Below, piece by piece: positions 1 to 12,003 of a stretch of 64,000 bases of DNA. The notes beneath the pieces are model-generated. The model was not told the origin of the DNA. It saw only the letters and a list, made by a program, of their open reading frames with translations, and searched no databases. Numbering within the stretch: the stretch's first letter is position 1; every line of letters begins with the position of its first letter. Origin of the DNA: Cheiracanthium punctorium (lineage: Eukaryota; Arthropoda; Arachnida; Araneae; Cheiracanthiidae); contig JAWZYV010011898.1 in assembly GCA_038373885.1 (NCBI GenBank), forward strand, positions 453,846 to 517,845. The letters run 5' to 3'. A program made the position numbers and the translations under genes.

Positions 1-350
1 TTCTGAATTAGTAAAATGTGCCAATACACTAATGAAGTGATGGACAAAATTTGAAAATTTTACCTTAAAATGTGTCAGATATGAAGATAAATATATGCTG
101 ACTTAAACCACTTTTCAATGCCTCTAAAATGGAAAAAAATTGCATTTCTCGGGCATTACAGAAATTAAGAAAGAACATCAGGTTTATTGCTAGCGTGCAA
201 AAAGTCTTTGTTTAAATTTCTCGTTTTGAGACGTTTTATGTTGAAAGGCTGAAATTTTGTACATACTACATTAGTATTGGAGGGCACATTTTGCTAATCA
301 AGATTTTTTTGTATGAGGTAGTATACAAATTTAAAATGTGTATTCATCTT
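1..350 (-). repeat. Dispersed repeat copy; empty-site paralogue of the hAT target
   Basis: Reverse complement of the sequence that flanks the 6.17-kb hAT element on both sides (33,660-33,788 and 39,963-40,210). Here the two flanks are contiguous and the target octamer occurs once (235-242, reads AACATAAA on the minus strand). The copy runs off the window start. It has no coding potential that I can see. Confidence 0.85.
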
Positions 351-633
351 ACAAATTTAGTTTGGGCCACTTCAATGGCCAATTCTCACTTCTAAGCAAT
401 AAATTTTACCCAATGCAGAAAGTTGGGTTAGAAAGAGGGAGATACTCCGGTAGGTAAAAACCTGCTCCGAGTTTTCCCAAACTTGTCTTTCAGTGCTATC
501 CATAAGGTCACATTTACTGTTGTGTGATACCATACTACGGTGATGATATGAATGACCGTTTTAGTTTTCACTTTCCTTCCCATGAATGGGCATCTTCCTG
601 AGGTCCTGAGATGTTGCAGAGAGGAGTACTGTT

Positions 634-803
634 CAGGGGCGTAGCCAGAAATTTTTCATGGGGGGGGGTTACGACTACTACAACTCATATATATGTATAC
701 GCGTGTGCGATAATGTAATGAAGAATATACATTTTGCATGGCAAACAAGTCCTCATGGAGGGGGTTATGACCCCCCTAACCCCCCCCCGTGGCTACGTCC
801 CTG
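634..803. mobile_element. hAT-type MITE, 170 bp, 8-bp TSD
   Basis: Terminal inverted repeats start CAGGGGCGTAGCCAG and end with its near complement GGCTACGTCCCTG. The flanks are an exact 8-bp duplication, GTACTGTT, at 626-633 and 804-811. The interior has long G and C tracts next to each TIR and no gene. TIR form and TSD length fit hAT. A sister copy sits at 21,861-22,028. Confidence 0.9.
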
Positions 804-811
804 GTACTGTT

Positions 812-2147
812 GCATTTGTTGGTTGGGAGGAGGAGAGGCTCATCGCGGGCTTTCCCGCACTTTACTATTAAAATAAAACAAAGTTCAGTACACTATTCAC
901 TATACCGGCGGCTTGGGGGGGGGGCGATCCGGGAGTCCGTAATGACAAATACAAATCTGGGAATGGACACTGACAGAAAAAGGGTGCAAAGAGATACATT
1001 TTACATTTGTTTCTAATTGAAGTTGCATTGTACGTAAATGAGTCCTCATATAGAAAGGTAGGGATGTTGGTAGATCATGCCCCTTCCTTAGGAGTTTCTA
1101 ACGTTAATTTTTTTTACTATACTGAAGTTTGTACTGTTTTAATACTAGGACAGTCTATAGTATTTTACAGCCTGATAAGAGCATTCCCCTCATAGAAACA
1201 CTAGTGTAGGCATTCTTGCATAAGGGGACCTCAAAATTAATACAGAGCAGACAGAATAAATCTGGATTCAAGATTGAAAATGAATTGGGAGGAGGGGGGG
1301 GGGGGTAATCCAACAGTGGAAAAATTCTTTGTGATACTTTCCTCATCCCTCAAGCATTCTGAATCCACTGCTGATCAGCAATTTAACAAGCCGAGCCATA
1401 TTTAAACAACTTTTCATTGAGGTAGTACTTTACCAAAGGCGGCTCCAGCGAGTGGGCCATGGGGGCCATGGCCCCCTCCGAGCTTAGATTTCACACGTTT
1501 CGTAACGATTTCATACATTCAATTTGCACTTTGAACAATTTGTCGACATATCTAAAAAGTCCAATGGCCTCCTCCGAAAATTCATTCTGGAGTCGCCTTT
1601 GTACTTTACATTGCATATGTAAACATTGCTGCTCCCCCGACCCCCCCAAAATAAAAATCTTAAAGGGTAGTATTTTGTTTTATCATTTTGCATAGGTAAA
1701 ATAGGCTTTTTTAAAAATTAAGCCCGAACTAAAAGTAATTACATTGCTTTAGCGTAAAATTTTGCTTTAATGTACAACTTGTTTTGGTCAAATAAGTTTT
1801 TTCATTAAAATTAGCCCCTTCCACACAAAAAATTTTTTTAATCGCTCCTGTGCTCAAAATTAATGTAATTACTATTAACTTTAATTTATTTTGCTCCAAT
1901 CGTAAATAGAGTAGTAAATTATTTTCTTCCTTTTTACAACTACACTTTTTTATAAAGAAGTAAAATGAGTAACATAGGTGGATACAATTATAAAATAAAA
2001 TAATAATCAATGTTATTGACATTTGAATATTTCATTTTAATAACACTTTTTTTTTAAACCAACTAATTACGCCTTCTCTTGTGTGAACTATGGCAAAGAA
2101 AGGGCTAAACTGACAGTTTCTGTCATTTTAAACAAAGGAATTGTTGC
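812..2147. other. Intergenic, no gene seen
   Basis: AT-rich sequence with a G tract at about 1,289-1,301 and a GGGGGCCATGGCCCC palindrome near 1,462. Short open frames here have no recognisable domains and are not conserved on inspection. I see no TIR pair or RNA gene. Confidence 0.6.
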
Positions 2148-2640
2148 ATGCAATGGGTGATTGAGCAAGATAATTCGAAGGATTATTATTATTATATATT
2201 CGTCATAAACAATATTGTTAATTCAACAATTTTATTCGAAATTTTAGAGGAATATAATGATATGTTTAAACTTATATCACAAATAAACATGTTTGATTGC
2301 AAGACATTGCATAACATTCCAAAGACTTGCATTTAAAATTAATTGATGCTGTAAATGGGGAATCTCTTTTCGAGGAGCTAATATCTTTAAAACATCTTTT
2401 GGATAAGAATATGGCGGCAAAGGACGCACTAAATTTTATTTACAATAATAATTTGATTGACACATCTCTAAATACCGCAATATCGCTATGAATATATTTA
2501 TCACTTCCAGTTACGCTTTCACAGAAAGAAGCTTTTCCAAATTAAAAATTATTTATGATCATCAATGAGCCAAGAATGGTTGTCAATTTTATCAATCGTG
2601 TCAATTGAATATGAAGAATTAGATAAAGTATACATCTATA
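2148..2640 (+). pseudogene. hAT transposase C-terminal fragment, degenerate
   Basis: Pieces in different frames read like the C-terminal half of a hAT (ZMYM1-like/DUF4371) transposase. One reads LIDAVNGESLFEELISLKHL near 2,340. A later one resembles the dimerisation motif, with TERSFSKLK near 2,522-2,545 and then MSQEWLSILSIVSIE at 2,565. Several stops and frameshifts separate the pieces, so it is dead. It resembles, but is not a close copy of, the transposase at 34.8-38.9 kb. No ends were found for it. Confidence 0.65.
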
Positions 2641-2744
2641 TAAATAAACTTAAGACTTTTATTAGACTGTATATTTCTTGGAATTCAAATATTTTGCGAC
2701 TTCTATCCGTTTCAAGCACCTGGGAATCCGGTGCGACCCTCAAA

Positions 2745-3835
2745 AAAAAAAAAAATGTTTGTCTGTTGTTCTGTCAGTGACGCCTTTTTTGTTCAAGCAT
2801 CACGTAAAAATGACGGAAACGAATGATATGAAATTTGGTGTCATGATAGGTGGTTACTCAACTTAAAACATAAGCTTCGAATTTTTAAAAAATCTTTATT
2901 ATATTTTGAGATTTTGCAAAAATCGTTTTAAACTGCGTAAATTCGTGTTCGAGCATCATGTAAAAATGATTGAAATGAAATTTGGTATCATGATTGGTAG
3001 TCACTCAACTTAAAACATAGGCATCAAAATTTTAAAAAATCTTGATTAGATTTTGCGAAAATCGTTTCAAACTGCTCAAATTTGTGTTTGCACATCACGT
3101 AATAACTGCAAAGGTGAAAAAATGATATTTGGTGAAATGATAGGTGGTCACTCACCTTAAACTATAAGCATCTAATTTTAAAAAATCGATCAGATTCCGA
3201 GATTTACCGAAAATCGTTTAAAACTAAATGAATCTTTGTTCACGCATTACGTAATAATGACTAAAGCGAATGATATGAAATTTAGACACATAATAGATGG
3301 TTGCTCAACATAAACTATAGGTGTCCAATCTTTTAAACATCTTTATTAGATTTTGTGAAAGTTCTCTCAAAATACGTTTATATTTCTTCAAGCATCACAT
3401 AATAACGACTAATACGAAATTTGGTGATATGATAGGTAGTTGCTAATTTTAATTTATAGGCGTTGAATTTTAAAAAAAATTTTGATTACATTTTGAGATT
3501 TTGTGAAAATCGTTTCAAAATACTGAAAGTTTGTTCCAGCATCACGAAATAAAGACTGCAGGGAATGAAATGAAATTGGGTGACATGATAGGTTGTCACT
3601 CAACTTAAATTCTAGGCTTCCAATTTTTCAAAAATATTGATTAGATTTTGAGATTTTGCGAAAATTATTTCAATATGCGTAAATATTTGTTCGCGCATCA
3701 CATAATTACGGCTAAAGCGAATAAAATGGTATTACTCAGTTACTCTCCAACCTGTAATATTTTAACAATACATAAAAATTATAACTTAGCTTTCTTTACT
3801 TTGGCAACATACTACATCCATTCTGTGTACTCCTA
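2745..3835. repeat. Tandem array, ~150-bp unit, about 7 copies
   Basis: Successive units share the phrases GAAATTTGGTATCATGAT, GGTCACTCAACTTAAA and AGATTTTGCGAAAATCG, spaced roughly 120-170 bp. The array ends with a unique tail terminating in CATTCTGTGTACTCCTA. The same units, in the same order and with the same tail, recur at 51,695-52,697. This is therefore a dispersed element with internal repeats rather than a simple satellite. No protein is supported. Confidence 0.8.
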
Positions 3836-4327
3836 GCGTTTCACACTTGCGTCGTTCGCGTCGGTTTGACGACGCTCGCGCCAGTTTTGCCTAGTGTGAA
3901 AGCAATGTGACACCGGTTTCGCGACAGATCGCTCGAACTACTTAGGGAAGTGGTCTGACGACGCTCAAATCGACTTAGCCATCCCAGAATTCTGTGCGAT
4001 AATCTACTGGCTACTTGGCGAGCCTTTAAAAGTCGCCAGTTGATTGTTGTTGATGTTGGCTGCTTGTTTTTGTTTACTTCCGATTTCCAGCCCATGCTTC
4101 GGATATTTTGAAATCCTTATAATTTCTTAAAATTTATTTACTTTACGCTCGTCATGTCGGAACAGCATTAGTATGGTCCCTTTTTGGCGATTTTTGATTT
4201 GGCGAAAAAATCTTGTCGCCAACCCAAGTTTGCCTTGCCGATGCCAATTGTAAACAATATGGCGGATCGGATGGCACTGGTTCCGAGATAATTGAGCGTC
4301 GCCGTTAATTTTGCTATGATTTATTTT
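3836..4327. other. CpG-richer spacer, no gene assigned
   Basis: Begins TTTCACACTTGCGTCGTTCG and has the rough complement TAGTGTGAAAGC about 55 bp later, so it may be a small element end. Near 4,171 is the phrase AGTATGGTCCCTTTTTGGCG, which recurs inside both arms of the neighbouring inverted repeat. No coding region is supported. Confidence 0.45.
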
Positions 4328-7311
4328 AATGGCTTTTAAATATTTTTATGAAAAAAAATTAAACAGATAACAAGCTTACATGTACATATAGATTCGGTTT
4401 AATAAAATTTAATAACTTTTCTTTTTGTGTGAGGGGGGGCTGTGCCCCCCTTTCTCTTTTTAGTAGATTAAATTAAACAATGCAAACAAATAATATTCTA
4501 AAGGCAATACCTCACAAAAATAACAAATAAAAAAGACAAAAAAATTAAAATACATTTTAGCATTCTGACAAAAGACTACGTAAGCAAAATAAAGAACTAA
4601 TTCAAATCATAACGAACAATGCTTATCTCATACCTTAATTAAAATCGCTAAATTGTTTCAATATTGAAATAATAAAATCAAAATATCAAATATTATATTA
4701 ATAACGGAATTATTTGTTGCTCCTCCCATTAACAAATAAACAAAGGTAATAATAACAAATAAAAATAAACAATGCTTATCACATACCTTGATTAAAATCC
4801 CTAGATTATTGCAATATGGAAATAATAAAATCAAAATATCTAAAATTATTTCACTGTATAAAATATTAATAACGTAATTATTTGTTGCTTCTACCCTTAA
4901 CAAATAAACAATCGAGAATGAAAATATTAACCTGAAACGTACTATCAAAAGAATGTTTATTCATACAAAACTGTATATAAACAGTCAGTATGAACCTGAA
5001 CATCCATTTTTTAAATTTCAGTAATAATTAAATAATAAAATTTAATCTAAAATAAAGCTATTAAAATAAAACCATAAAGCGTAATGGCGGTTCCACCACT
5101 CGAAGCTCCCACGCGAAATACTGGCAAAGGGGTCTCCAAAAGTTTAATAAAGGAACAAACGCTCCCGATTCGCTCTAGGAAAACGTTAGCGAAACCGTGA
5201 CGTCACGGATGAATCTACTGCTCCGGATCATCAGACGGCGGGGTTACCATATTGGCATCCTTTATCGCGCCAAAAATAAAGCGCGCTAAAGGGACCATAC
5301 TAAAGCTGTACCGTCATGGAAGTCTGTCTTAAAAAGTTTATCATTTAATGTGATCTTATATTAGTATTTATTTAAAATGTTTCATTTTTTATTAGTTAAA
5401 ATGATACTCTGTTTGCATTTAAAAAATACAGATTTCTCACAGACACATTATCCAATTTCTTTTATTGTAGTTGAGTTATTTATATGTGGATAATGTTTAT
5501 CGCAAAAATATTCTTTGCGCGAATTTTTTTTGCTTGCTGTCTTTAGAAATAGATGTATGAGTATAGTTGAATCTTACTACTTAATGTCATGCAGATTCAT
5601 TCCATTTATTAACTTTAAATTATGTATATTTTTGGGATTTTAAAAACAAAATTTTCATATATTTATGTTTTATTTTAGATAATCGTAATATCGTTAATGT
5701 AAGTCTGTTTAATAAAATAATTTTTACTTTTTATTGCAGTGTTTTTGTTATGAAAATGTGTAATAAATTTAGAAAAATAAAAAGTATTTAACTCTTGTCT
5801 CTTTTTAAACATAATTTTACATTGTTAACTACTAATGGTTTCTTTTTTATATCTGTTTTTGTCAGATGAAATATTTCACATCCACAATGAAGTTAAACTA
5901 GTAAGATTTGAGACATTGGAGCAGAAAATTAAATAATACTGCTTCATGTCTTTAGTCTCACTGGTAAAAGTGTAATTCAACTGTCTAGAATAGGATCATC
6001 TTTTGTTGTAAGTAAATACCGAGCTGCGGATTCATTATCTTAAAAGTTTGTGTATCTAAGGTATGGTTTAATATTTTATTCTTTTTTTTAATTATTATTA
6101 TTGACCTTTAATTTTTTTTCATTCCTTTATTTAACGTTCTAATGCCATTAGATTAAATCTTGACCTTTTATTTTATATTTTCTTACTAGTTGGAATAGAT
6201 TTTTAAAGTCAAATTTACTTGAAAGATCTGGATGAGAAATGTTTGAAGTATTTACTAGCAATAACTAATGTAGATCATAGTATACTATTTCTCGGATTAA
6301 TAATGGCAAAATTTGGGTACAGCTTTAGTATGGTCCCTTTGGCGCGATTTATTTTTGGCGCGATAACGGCGCCAATATGGTAACCCCTCCGGCGGATGCT
6401 CCGGAGCGGAGGAGCTGGACATGGCAACCCTAGGTGCGTGACGTCATTCATCCGTGACGTCGCGGTTTCGTTCCAACGAATAGGGAGCGTTTGTTCCTTT
6501 ATTGAACTTTTGGAGACTCCTTTGCCAGTATTTCGCGCGGGAGCTTCGAGTTGTGGAACCGCCATTACGCTTTATGGTTTTATTTTAGATTAAATTTTAT
6601 TATTTAATTATTACTGAAATTTAAAATGGATATTCAGGTTCATACTGACTGTTTATATACAGTTTTGTATGAATAAACATTCTTTTGATAGTACGTTTCA
6701 GGTTAATATTTTCGTTCCCGATTGTTTATTTGTTAAGGGTAGAAGCAACAAATAATTACGTTATTAATATTTTATACAGTGAAATAATTTTAGATATTTT
6801 GATTATATTATTTCCATATTGTAATAACTTAGGGATTTTAATCAAGGTATGTGATAAGCATTGTTTGTTTTTATTTATTATTATTACCTTTGTTTATTTG
6901 TTAATGCTCCTAGCAACAAATAATTCCGTTATTAATATAATATTTGATATTTGGATTTTATTATTTCAATATTGAAACAATTTAGCGATTTTAATTAAGG
7001 TATGAGATAAGCATTGTTCGTTATGATTTGAATTAGTTCTTTATTTTGCTTACGTAGTCTTTTGTCAGAATGCTAAAATGTATTTTAATTTTTTTGTCTT
7101 TTTTATTTGTTATTTTTGTGAGGTATTGCCTTTAGAATATTATTTGTTTGCATTGTTTAATTTAATCTACTCAAAAGAGAAAGGGGGGGGTGTTGAGGGG
7201 GGGCATTAAGAAAGAAAAGTTATTAAATTTTATTAAACCGAATCTATATGTACATGTAAGCTTGTTATCTGTTTAATTTTTTTTCATAAAAATATTTAAA
7301 AGCCATTAAGG
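4328..7311. repeat. 3-kb inverted repeat (arms ~1 kb, loop ~1 kb)
   Basis: The left arm (4,328-5,316) is matched, inverted, by the right arm (6,315-7,311) with small differences; the loop is AT-rich and featureless. Outer ends read TAATGGCTTTTAAATATTT and its complement. Inner ends carry AGCTTTAGTATGGTCCC next to GGCGCG-rich sequence. Each arm holds an internal ~170-bp tandem duplication that happens to leave a 96-codon open frame. I read this as a byproduct, not a gene. It is probably a foldback-type transposon or an inverted duplication. Confidence 0.85.
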
Positions 7312-8732
7312 GGATAATACCGTAAGCGGGTGACCATCGCCAAGCAAGATGCGTCGCCAACTTGGGACTTCGTAAACAGAACGGTAAACATAGCGATTGT
7401 TTTGGAATTCTCTAGCAATCTGGTGGAGAAGTTGAGTTGTTGTATCTTGCTGTGTAGAAAGGAAATTCTGATTGGTTGATTTTTTTTAACCGTAACCGAA
7501 TGTATTTTGAGGAATTATTTGATTGGTTTAAGGAATGTAACTTTTAACCGGGAACCGAAGTTTCGGTTTTGACTTACTGCGTCATTTTTATTAGTTTTGC
7601 TGTCGTATTTGTGTAGTTGTTTCGGGGCGTTGTTTATTTATTCTTTGTAAAGTGAAATTCGACAAAAAGTTTCAAAATGTTTGTTGGGATATGTGAAGAA
7701 TATATATATAGCGTGTGTTGATCTACAGTTAATATGCATATTTGAATGTTCGAGGTGGATTCATTTTGGAATAATGTTACGTTGTTTATGAATAAAATTT
7801 GAGGTATGTGGTTCTTTTATTTATTTAAATGTTTATTCCTTGCTTTACGGTACACGTGTGTACAGTTGAGTATATTTATGATCTTATGTTTCATATTTAT
7901 GTAAGATTTTTAGTATGTTGTGTTATTTTTTGTGAATTGGGATGAAAAAGTAAAATTTTTAAGGTTTTAAGAGGGATGGTTAATTTTAATTGTTATATGG
8001 TTTTGCCCCTGATTTGTAGAATTCTTGTACAATTTTTAGATTTAATTTGAATTAATATGCAATGGTTTTTGAGTTGTTTGTGATCAGTTTTCATTCGATT
8101 CTGATTAATAGTGTAAATTTTGTGTGTTTTGAAGGTATTAAATTGCAAAAATCACTGGGGGGGGGAAGGAGGTAAGCGGTTTATTATATTGGTTTTCTGT
8201 TATTTTATAAAGAGTGTTTTTAGCCTTTTGTTAAAATATTTGCAGTATATTTATCTTGAAATCACACGAAGTATTCAATTTAAATATGTTTCAATATATA
8301 AGTATTTTTTAGTTGTTTGTGGGGGATTGTGTGGGGGGGGAGGGGGGGGGAAGTAGTCGGTTTATTTGAGTGTTTGTTTATTAATTTTAAACTGCGGTTT
8401 TAACGTTTTAAGGAAAATTTTGTTGTATAATTATGTGCAGAAACATATTTTGCATAATTTGAAGGTTACGGCTTACTTATTTTTTAACGTACCTATAGTC
8501 TAGAGCTAAATGCTTTGTTTATGTGATTTTTGTTCATAATTGCATTTGAAATATGTCTAAAAATGTTTTTATGTGTTTAGATAAGTGTATTGTAGTTTTG
8601 GGTTAATTTTGTTACTTATTTGTCAACGTATGTTTGTTTTAATTGGCACGAAAAAAAAGTCGCCAAGGTTGGATGTTGGCGACAAAAAAAAAGTCGCCAA
8701 CTCAACCGACACCCGCTTACGGTATTATTCCC
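7311..8732. mobile_element. 1.4-kb element with ~22-bp TIRs, class unknown
   Basis: Starts GGGATAATACCGTAAGCGGG and ends CCCGCTTACGGTATTATTCCC, with one indel between the ends. TTGGCGAC/GTCGCCAA motifs lie just inside both ends. It abuts the outer edge of the 3-kb inverted repeat exactly. No target duplication is obvious. The interior is AT-rich with G tracts near 8,330-8,352 and no transposase, so it is non-autonomous if mobile. Confidence 0.7.
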
Positions 8733-10756
8733 GAAAAATTTACCTGTAGGTTAACATGGGACTAGTGAATCCAAGATGGCGGCCGTCCGACTGCCTTAAG
8801 ATACCTCACTATGTCTATATGAAAGGAAATATAATCACTAAATTTCACACCACATGCTCTGCTCCATCAAACAACTCTTCATCTTTACATTATTAACCCA
8901 AGAAATCATACCAGAAAATAATTAAGTTTGTATGCAATATGGATCCATCTGATTTTTGATTTCATTTCTATAAGGAGAAATATTGCTGAATGCGGGAAAA
9001 GGAATTATTTGGCAAACGATAAATGCAGGTTTCGTTAAGGTTATTTAAATACAATTTGTGCAGGGACCATAGGAATAAAATGATCAATATGGGAAAAACG
9101 ATGAATGCGGGAAGGAAAATCGGGGTTCCACTGTAATACATTAGAAAAATTAGCTAACGGTATACATATTTTGTAATCTACATATAAATTAGGTATAAAT
9201 AGAGGAAAAATATTTTATGAGTTGTTTTTCTATCTAAAACAAATAACTATTCAATTCTTTCATTACCTCAATGCAAATAATTACTTACCTAATGTCATTT
9301 TAAATAAAGCAGTCAATATATGATCCCAAATTGTCATTTATGTGTAAAAGAGGTAACAATCAAATACATGTGGAAACAGAACCCAAGGCTTATAACTGCA
9401 CATACATTTTATTATATAAACCTTTTTTAACATTCACTTAGACAGCATTCTTATAATACAATATCATAAAATACAAGAATTCCCAGTACTTCATTAGCTA
9501 TAATTTCCTATGTTTAAATGTTTTGACTTGAAATATCACTGACAATTTCAACTTTCAAGAACATCTATAATACACAGCTTTCCAGATACTCAAATGAATT
9601 TTACATATTCTTCTAATTTTAACTTTAATTATAAAGCATTTGACTAATTCAATTAGCCCAAAGATTATTTTTGTGATGGGGAAAAGCAACATAAAAAAAT
9701 GCATCACTGAAAACAATTTAATTCTTGAAAGAAAGCAGAATACTTTTATTAGAAAATAAAAATACATTTTTTACATTCATTTATTATAGCATAAACAAGT
9801 ACTATTTCTTAATCTACAGATCTGTGATGAATATTTGAAAAATGCTTCATGGAAAAGCAAATAATCACCATAACAAACATCAGAAAATACACAATCATGA
9901 CTGCAGTTGCAGGTTGACCACCACTGTCAGGAGGCAAAAATAGCATTAGTTGTTTCACAATCATAAAAAGATGCCCAAATAAGCTTACATTTTCTGGTAC
10001 TTACATATTATACCACAGACCATTTTCATGAATGCATTTTTTTAAATTCATGGATATGATTTAGCACTAATATCTAAAACTATTACCCAGTTTGAGTTTC
10101 TAGTTTCAATAACACCATTTGAAGACAGCCAAGTCATTTTAAGACAGCATAAGACATTAAGACATTTTAAGTTTTTCATAACTAATCATATTTAAGCTTG
10201 CCCTCTATAAAGTTTTGCAGCACAGTAAATATTAAGTTCCAATTTCCTAAGTTTTAGTTCCAAAATAAATTTTTGGAACATCCTAGTATTAAAAATAATA
10301 ATAATCCTTTTTTTTCACTTGTGTGTGTTCGTTGAATTCTCATACAATATAAATTGATTACATCCAAGTTAATATTATAAATTTTCTAGCTACATTATTA
10401 AATCAATCCTTCACTGAAAACTTTCAAAATTCAAAATAAAAATTATTTTTGGAATAGTGGACTTATATATAATTACAGAAAAAAATTAAAATTAAAAAGT
10501 AATAGATTGAAGTGATATTTTATTTATGTTTCAAAATTGATATACAGTAGAGAGCCAGAAATCCGCACAGCTTGGGACCATGGCTTGTACGGATTTTGGG
10601 ATTTTGCGGATTTCGGGCTGTAAAAGATAAATCATTACATTTCTGATTTAAAAAGAATAGAACATGTTCCAAATAGCCATTTATGAACAAGTTTTTCCCA
10701 CCTCTTATGTTTATCTTAATCTTTTAACTTACCTGAATTCCGGAGCTATCCTAAAA
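8733..10756. other. Intergenic; possible pogo/Tigger ends; one candidate exon
   Basis: Mostly AT-rich sequence without a gene. Near 9,120 is GGGGTTCCACTGTA and near 10,546 is TACAGTAGAGAGCC. Both look like single termini of pogo/Tigger elements, but no partners were found. One candidate minus-strand terminal exon is listed separately at 9,809-9,923. Confidence 0.5.
9809..9923 (-). CDS. Candidate terminal exon with one membrane helix
   Basis: On the minus strand a splice-acceptor-like stretch (TTTTTGCCTCCTGACAG) is followed by an open frame of 37 residues ending in TAA. It contains one hydrophobic segment (AVMIVYFLMFVMVIICF). A second frame across the same stretch is also open and cysteine-rich, so the reading frame is not settled. 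AATAAA-type signals lie downstream. No upstream exon with matching phase was established and I do not recognise the product. Confidence 0.25.
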
Positions 10757-11670
10757 GCTGTAGTGAAAGGAAATTCAAATAGAGTTTTAAATAGGTGGTT
10801 TATTTGATTAACTGTACACCTAACGTAAACTAAGCACCTTAAAGTCAAATAAATATAAAGGTACAGCTTCTCACTAAACTCATAAACTCATTAATCTCAC
10901 CTAACACCGGCGTAAGCGAACGGCATTCAATTAAGCCTCGCGGCGCGAACTCCCGTTCGTAAACAATCACCATCTTGGATGGAGTGGTTGGTTGGTTGAG
11001 TAAGTATCGCCCTGAAAGCCGATCGTCCAATGACGGGTGCACTCCAGAAGCCCGGTAAACGTCAGACCGAGAAGAAGCCGGGGTACAACTAAACCACGGC
11101 ATTCGCTGACGACGATCCAGTATAAAAGGGGCAAGTTTCGCTGTGAGTTTCGCCAAGCAGTCAGGCAGGCATCGGCAGGTAAGGCGAGGTAGCCTTGGTT
11201 TTTAAAAGCGAGCAGTTGTGCTTTAGTTGAAGTTTAGTTATTTTTCAGCCGTTTTTAATACGATTTTTGTTAAATTTTAACAGAATAGTGCATTAACGCT
11301 AAAGCTAAATTAATGATGTTTTTCTTCAAGTTATATAAAATAAAACCGGCCAATCGAGTTCTATATTTTTCATGATGTTTTCATCCTAAAGTTTTTGTCA
11401 AATAAGTTAAAGAAGGTGATGCTAAATTAGCTCTTATGGAACGTTAAAGTGACTTGTCAACTCTCATGAAGTTTAATAGCCTGTGAAAATGTTACCCTGA
11501 TGTTCTATTTATGAACCAAATAAAGATTAATGTCGCCTTTATCTCAAGTGCTATCTTTATTTCTCTACTACTCTTCATTTGCGGCCATCTACTCTCAAAC
11601 ACAAGTTTTGTCTCCAGGTGTTGACTTCTCTACAAAATAACGTAGGTTGATAGCACCATTGGAAACAACA
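10757..11670 (+). repeat. Copia-1 5' LTR (3' edge firm, 5' edge uncertain)
   Basis: The 3' edge is set by CA followed by the copia-type primer-binding site. The region holds a TATA box at 11,121 and a polyadenylation signal AATAAA at 11,519. The 5' edge is a guess at a TG dinucleotide, because no 3' LTR of this family is present to align. Identity of the region as an LTR rests on these signals and on the gag frame downstream. Confidence 0.5.
11121..11130 (+). promoter_or_regulatory. TATA box of copia-1 LTR
   Basis: TATAAAAGGG, with initiator-like TCAGGCAGG about 35-40 bp downstream. It would drive the gag-pol transcript starting near 11,160. Confidence 0.6.
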
Positions 11671-11672
11671 AG

Positions 11673-11684
11673 GGTTATGGGCAT
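11673..11684 (+). other. Copia primer-binding site
   Basis: GGTTATGGGC matches the complement of the initiator methionine tRNA anticodon arm, the internal priming site known for Drosophila copia. The second copia in this window has the same motif at 61,198. About 320 bp of untranslated leader follow before the gag start. Confidence 0.75.
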
Positions 11685-12003
11685 AAGTTTGTGAGTGAAC
11701 GCCCGTAACTGAAGATGAAATTCCCAGTGCTGAGATGGAGGGGCAGCCTGAATGAGTTTGAAGAAAATAAAGTTAGAAGCTTATCCTGAGATTGTTAAAG
11801 TTGATGTCCAACCTAGAAGTTTAAGGTGTTCTTGAATTTGAAATTCACTACTTGAAGCTTAGAAGCCGAAATTTATGACGTTGTTAAAGTTTAAAAATTT
11901 TTGTGAGTTGAAATTTTGACATTTTTGAAGTTTTACGATTTGATGTTTGAAGTTTTGATATTTTCACCTGAAATTTTTGATAGTTTGAAAGTTTGAAAAA
12001 AAA

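Noticed and set aside
2678..2866. Repeated peptide-like frames in the ~150-bp array
   Set aside because: Frames do not persist from unit to unit and the repeat is defined at the DNA level.
4658..4948. A 96-codon open frame present in both arms of the 3-kb inverted repeat (also 6,685-6,975)
   Set aside because: It is made of an AT-rich internal tandem duplication, has a hydrophobic low-complexity translation and no recognisable domain. Conservation is explained by the repeat itself.
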